Below are positions 6,865 through 9,102 of a DNA stretch of 9,102 bases, one piece after another. This stretch comes from an uncultured bacterium. Lineage in GTDB: Bacteria; Desulfobacterota; Desulfobulbia; Desulfobulbales; Desulfobulbaceae. The first letter of the stretch is position 1. Every line of letters starts with the position of its first letter. The stretch is from assembly GCA_903896915.1 (NCBI GenBank), contig CAITZN010000688.1:1-9102 (forward strand), read 5' to 3'. Both the position numbers and the translations under genes were made by a program. Under the pieces are notes generated by a model. The model did not search any database. It saw only the letters and a list, made by a program, of their open reading frames with translations, and had not been told where the DNA came from.

Positions 6865-7869
6865 ATGCTCATCCTTGCCATAGAAAGCTCCTGCGACGAC
6901 ACGGCGGCAGCTGTCCTCGAACCTAACGACCACCTGCTCTCCTCGGTGATCAGCAGCCAGAACGAAATCCATGCCCGCTTCGGTGGCATTGTTCCTGAGC
7001 TTGCCTCGCGCCGCCATATCGAAATGATCCGACCGGTCATAGATGAGGCCTTGCTGCAGGCCGGAGTGCAGCTGGCCGATATCGACCTTATCGCCGCCAC
7101 CCAGGGCCCAGGACTGGTCGGCTCACTGCTGGTCGGCTTCACCTTTGCCAAGGCCCTTGCCCTGGTGCGTGGCCTTCCCTGCGTTGGAGTCGATCACCTG
7201 GCCGGTCATTTATTGTCCTGTCTGCTCGAACCAGATAAGCCAGAATTCCCCTACACTGCCCTGATCGTCTCCGGCGGCAATACCTCGCTTTACGCAGTCA
7301 AAGATCCAGTGACCTACACTCGCCTAGGCAGGACACGCGACGATGCCGCCGGCGAAGCCTTTGACAAGGTGGCCAAACTACTCGATCTCGGCTATCCCGG
7401 CGGACCAGTGATCAGCCAGATTGCCGTCGACGGCGATCCGGCGGCCATCGCCTTTCCCCGAGCCTGGCTAGGTGAAGACAGCCTCGATTTCAGCTTCAGC
7501 GGCCTCAAAACCTCTGTGGTTAATCATGTCAACACCAAAAGGCGCACGAACCAGACGCTCGATCTGGCCGACATCTGCGCCTCTTTCCAGGAAGCCGTAG
7601 TCACGGTCCTGGTCAGGAAAACCCTGGCCGCGGCCTCCCAAACCGGGCACACCCGCATCGTGCTTGGAGGAGGAGTGGCGGCCAACCCCAGGCTGCGAAC
7701 CCTTATGCAGCAGCACTGCGCAGAGAAAGGACTCAAGCTTTTCACACCCTCCCCTGTTTTTTGCACAGACAATGCCGCCATGATCGCAGTAGCCGGCTAT
7801 CACCAGTTTCTAAGGGGCGACAGGATTGATCCCGACACCGACGCCTACTCCCGTTCGCCACTCAACTAG
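6865..7869 (+). CDS. tsaD: tRNA N6-adenosine threonylcarbamoyltransferase TsaD
   Basis: 334-residue ASKHA-fold metalloprotein that, with TsaB and TsaE, transfers threonylcarbamoyl to A37 of tRNAs reading ANN codons. The protein opens with IESSCDDT (residues 6-13), has the metal-binding HLAGH with His111 and His115 at the E. coli positions, the FSFSGLKTSV segment (210-218), LGGGVAANPRLR (267-278), and the third metal ligand Asp302 in CTDNAAM. The glycine-rich SGGNT (136-140) has Asn139 where many bacterial homologues have His (SGGHT); archaeal Kae1 proteins also carry Asn. Length is normal for TsaD. The ATG at 6865 has no close Shine-Dalgarno. rsmA begins 7 bases after the stop, so the two are almost surely one operon, joining tRNA and rRNA modification. 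The tsaB and tsaE partners are not in the window. Confidence 0.97.
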   Translation: MLILAIESSCDDTAAAVLEPNDHLLSSVISSQNEIHARFGGIVPELASRRHIEMIRPVIDEALLQAGVQLADIDLIAATQGPGLVGSLLVGFTFAKALALVRGLPCVGVDHLAGHLLSCLLEPDKPEFPYTALIVSGGNTSLYAVKDPVTYTRLGRTRDDAAGEAFDKVAKLLDLGYPGGPVISQIAVDGDPAAIAFPRAWLGEDSLDFSFSGLKTSVVNHVNTKRRTNQTLDLADICASFQEAVVTVLVRKTLAAASQTGHTRIVLGGGVAANPRLRTLMQQHCAEKGLKLFTPSPVFCTDNAAMIAVAGYHQFLRGDRIDPDTDAYSRSPLN

Positions 7870-7876
7870 GCTACCA

Positions 7877-8725
7877 ATGACCCACGAAAAAACCAGAATA
7901 CTGCTCAAACGTAAAGGGCTGGCCCCGAATAAAAAACTAGGCCAGAATTTTCTAGTGCATGAACATACGTCACGGCGGATTGTCGAACTGGCCGGACTTA
8001 CACCTGATGACCAGGTGATCGAGGTTGGTGTCGGCTTAGGCGCCCTAACCAAACCGCTGGCCGCAGCGTCTGCCAAGGTTATCGGCCTGGAGCTTGATTC
8101 TGGAATCATCCGATTACATCAAGAACAAAAGGACCTGCCTGCCAATGTGGAGCTGCGCCACGCCGATGTCCTTAAGGTCGATTTCGCTGAGCTGGTCATC
8201 CCAGGCCAACGGCTGAAAATCGTGGCTAACCTACCCTATTCAATCTCAACCCCCTTTCTGTTCCGTTTGATCGACCATGCTGACTTGATGGATTTTGCCG
8301 TTGTCATGCTACAGAAAGAAGTCGCCCACCGGCTGTTGGCGCACCCTGGAACTAAGGAATACGGCTCACCCACAGTCATGCTGGCCAGCTGCGCCAACGT
8401 GCGGCTGTTGCTAAAGGTCCACCCTAACGATTTTCACCCCCGGCCCAAGATCGATTCGGTGGTGGTTCGCATCGAGTTCCATCCACAACCAGAACGAGTT
8501 CAGTCCCTACCCCACTTTGATCGCAAGTTTTTCAGTCGAGTTGTTCATGCTGCTTTCGGCCAGCGACGCAAAACTTTGCTCAACGCCCTGGACAATGCCA
8601 CCCTTGTCTTTGATAAAAAAGAACTCGCCCAACGCATTGAAGCTGCCGGGATTTCACCCTCGGCACGGGCTGAGACGCTCACTCTGGAAAATTTTGTACA
8701 GCTGAGCCGCACAATCATGTCTTAG
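7877..8725 (+). CDS. rsmA: 16S rRNA dimethyladenosine transferase RsmA (KsgA)
   Basis: 282-residue SAM-dependent methyltransferase that dimethylates two adjacent adenosines (A1518 and A1519, E. coli numbering) in the 3' hairpin of 16S rRNA late in 30S assembly; loss gives kasugamycin resistance in relatives. Visible motifs are LGQNFL (21-26), SAM motif I EVGVGLG (49-55), catalytic NLPY (118-121), FHPRPKIDS (186-194) and AFGQRRKTL (226-234) in the C-terminal helical domain. I chose the ATG at 7877, 7 bases past tsaD, with a minimal AGG (7868-7870) 6 bases ahead; the in-frame ATG at 7826 would overlap tsaD by 44 bases and add a Pro/Thr-rich end unlike the family. The gene lies just upstream of an apparent rRNA operon leader, whose product would be its substrate. 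Confidence 0.97.
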   Translation: MTHEKTRILLKRKGLAPNKKLGQNFLVHEHTSRRIVELAGLTPDDQVIEVGVGLGALTKPLAAASAKVIGLELDSGIIRLHQEQKDLPANVELRHADVLKVDFAELVIPGQRLKIVANLPYSISTPFLFRLIDHADLMDFAVVMLQKEVAHRLLAHPGTKEYGSPTVMLASCANVRLLLKVHPNDFHPRPKIDSVVVRIEFHPQPERVQSLPHFDRKFFSRVVHAAFGQRRKTLLNALDNATLVFDKKELAQRIEAAGISPSARAETLTLENFVQLSRTIMS

Positions 8726-8760
8726 CTGTGTTCAAGTCAACAAAACTTAAACTCGTTTCT

Positions 8761-8776
8761 GCATCCAAAAGGATGC
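8761..8776 (+). terminator. Perfect hairpin after rsmA, possible terminator
   Basis: GCATCC-aaaa-GGATGC forms a perfect 6-bp stem with a 4-base loop, 36 bases after the rsmA stop. No T-run follows (next bases are CTGTCAAATC), so it is not a classical intrinsic terminator; it may be an mRNA-end stabiliser or a weak or Rho-assisted stop. Its place between rsmA and the rrn promoter suits an operon boundary. Confidence 0.4.
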
Positions 8777-8862
8777 CTGTCAAATCAATGCAAAGTCAGC
8801 TCGTTAAACCTGAATCTCTTTTTACATATCAAGTTACGATCAAATTAAAAACATGCGTGCGT

Positions 8863-8901
8863 AAAAAAATAATTGACATCGCAACAACGTTCCTGTACTT
8901 T
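8863..8901 (+). promoter_or_regulatory. rRNA operon promoter P1 with UP-like element
   Basis: A perfect -35 TTGACA (8873-8878) and -10 TACTTT (8896-8901) are separated by exactly 17 bases. Directly upstream lies an A-rich stretch (AAAAAAAT, 8863-8870) resembling the UP element bound by the RNA polymerase alpha subunit. The bases just after the -10 (GGCGCTC) form the GC-rich discriminator typical of stringently controlled rRNA promoters. The -10 matches only half of the consensus, so the call rests on the -35, the spacing, the A-tract and the leader that follows. Confidence 0.7.
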
Positions 8902-8914
8902 GGCGCTCCGTTGC

Positions 8915-8937
8915 TCAAGGAATGTCTTCCACCTTGA
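8915..8937 (+). other. Hairpin in the rrn leader
   Basis: TCAAGG (8915-8920) and CCTTGA (8932-8937) form a perfect 6-bp stem around an 11-base loop, beginning some 8 bases after the predicted P1 transcription start. It would be the first structure of the leader RNA. Function unknown. Confidence 0.45.
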
Positions 8938-8969
8938 AGGTTTCGACAGAAACTAAAAGAAAAAAAAGG

Positions 8970-8996
8970 TTGACCTGAAAGCAAAAACATTATAAG
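8970..8996 (+). promoter_or_regulatory. Possible second rRNA promoter P2
   Basis: TTGACC (8970-8975) and TATAAG (8991-8996) each match five of six consensus bases, after an A-rich tract (8955-8968). The spacer is 15 bases, shorter than the ideal 17. Tandem P1/P2 promoters are common ahead of rRNA operons. If active, transcription starts near 9003, right before the boxB-like hairpins. Confidence 0.45.
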
Positions 8997-9006
8997 TTAC
9001 CAACTC

Positions 9007-9034
9007 CTGCTGGCAAGCAGCAAACGCAGTTTGC
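9007..9034 (+). other. Stacked boxB-like hairpins in the rrn leader
   Basis: Two small hairpins abut: CTGCT-ggca-AGCAG (9007-9020) and GCAAAC-gca-GTTTGC (9020-9034), both with perfect stems. They sit 10 to 20 bases before the boxA-like element, as boxB stands to boxA in E. coli rrn leaders (order boxB then boxA). The 9012-9018 segment can instead pair with 9029-9035, so the two folds exclude each other. Confidence 0.5.
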
Positions 9035-9043
9035 CTGGCGAAT

Positions 9044-9055
9044 TGATCTTTGAAA
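9044..9055 (+). promoter_or_regulatory. boxA-like rrn antitermination element
   Basis: TGATCTTTGAAA, continuing as ACTGAACAG, matches the rRNA antitermination boxA closely (E. coli TGCTCTTTAACA; Bacillus TGTTCTTTGAAAA). In rRNA leaders boxA RNA binds NusB and S10 to make RNA polymerase resistant to Rho. Its position shortly ahead of the window end predicts 16S rRNA starting at or just after the right edge. The 16S gene itself is not in the window, so this identification is inferred from leader features. Confidence 0.72.
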
Positions 9056-9102
9056 ACTGAACAGTAAACGAGCGGGCCAAGTAGTAAATTTGGTTTTTGA
9101 AT

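Noticed and set aside
7826..7876. Longer RsmA with 17 extra N-terminal residues
   Set aside because: The extension overlaps the end of tsaD and is a Pro/Thr repeat caused by tsaD codons in another frame; family N-terminus fits the ATG at 7877.
8728..8937. 69-codon open frame after rsmA
   Set aside because: TTG/GTG-type start without SD, and it spans the -35 and -10 of the rrn promoter and the leader hairpin; the regulatory reading explains the region better.

Overview
The window looks like ordinary chromosomal housekeeping DNA from a Gram-negative bacterium. I lean towards the Desulfobacterota (old Deltaproteobacteria, Desulfobulbus-like), judging from protein flavour: a fused AroQ chorismate mutase/prephenate dehydratase, a full-length Uup ABC-F protein, a TsaD beginning with IESSCDDT, and moderate GC with AT-rich spacers. 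That placement is an impression, not a search result. I see no phage, transposon, CRISPR array, tRNA gene or defence system, and no clear novel multi-gene system.

Left part (1-2033, all minus strand): an RNA-chaperone cluster. In transcription order it holds a small RRM RNA-binding protein (1758-2033), a RhlE-type DEAD-box helicase (232-1500) and a cold-shock-domain protein cut by the window edge (1-105). Cold-shock protein and helicase share the same extended Shine-Dalgarno string, AGGAGTAGT. All three proteins bind or remodel RNA, so a joint role in cold adaptation or RNA unfolding is likely. A 576-base AT-rich spacer (2034-2609) follows, with a reasonable promoter for the RRM gene and no credible gene.

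Middle (2610-6752): pheA (phenylalanine biosynthesis) and uup (ribosome/DNA-branch associated ABC-F ATPase) run on the plus strand 51 bases apart. moaA (molybdopterin biosynthesis) lies convergent to them on the minus strand.

Right part (6865-9102, plus strand): tsaD (tRNA t6A37 synthesis) and rsmA/ksgA (16S rRNA dimethylation) form a tight pair 7 bases apart. They are followed by what appears to be the promoter and leader of a ribosomal RNA operon: a TTGACA promoter with an A-rich upstream element and GC-rich discriminator, a possible second promoter, stacked hairpins and a boxA-like antitermination element (TGATCTTTGAAA). The window ends just before, or at, the expected 16S rRNA 5' end.

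The most interesting points are the rrn leader architecture with two mutually exclusive folds, the RNA-chaperone cluster with its shared translation signal and a possible SD-embedding hairpin, and a protein-like in-frame stretch after the uup stop codon. All are modest, and the regulatory ones are inferences from short motifs.
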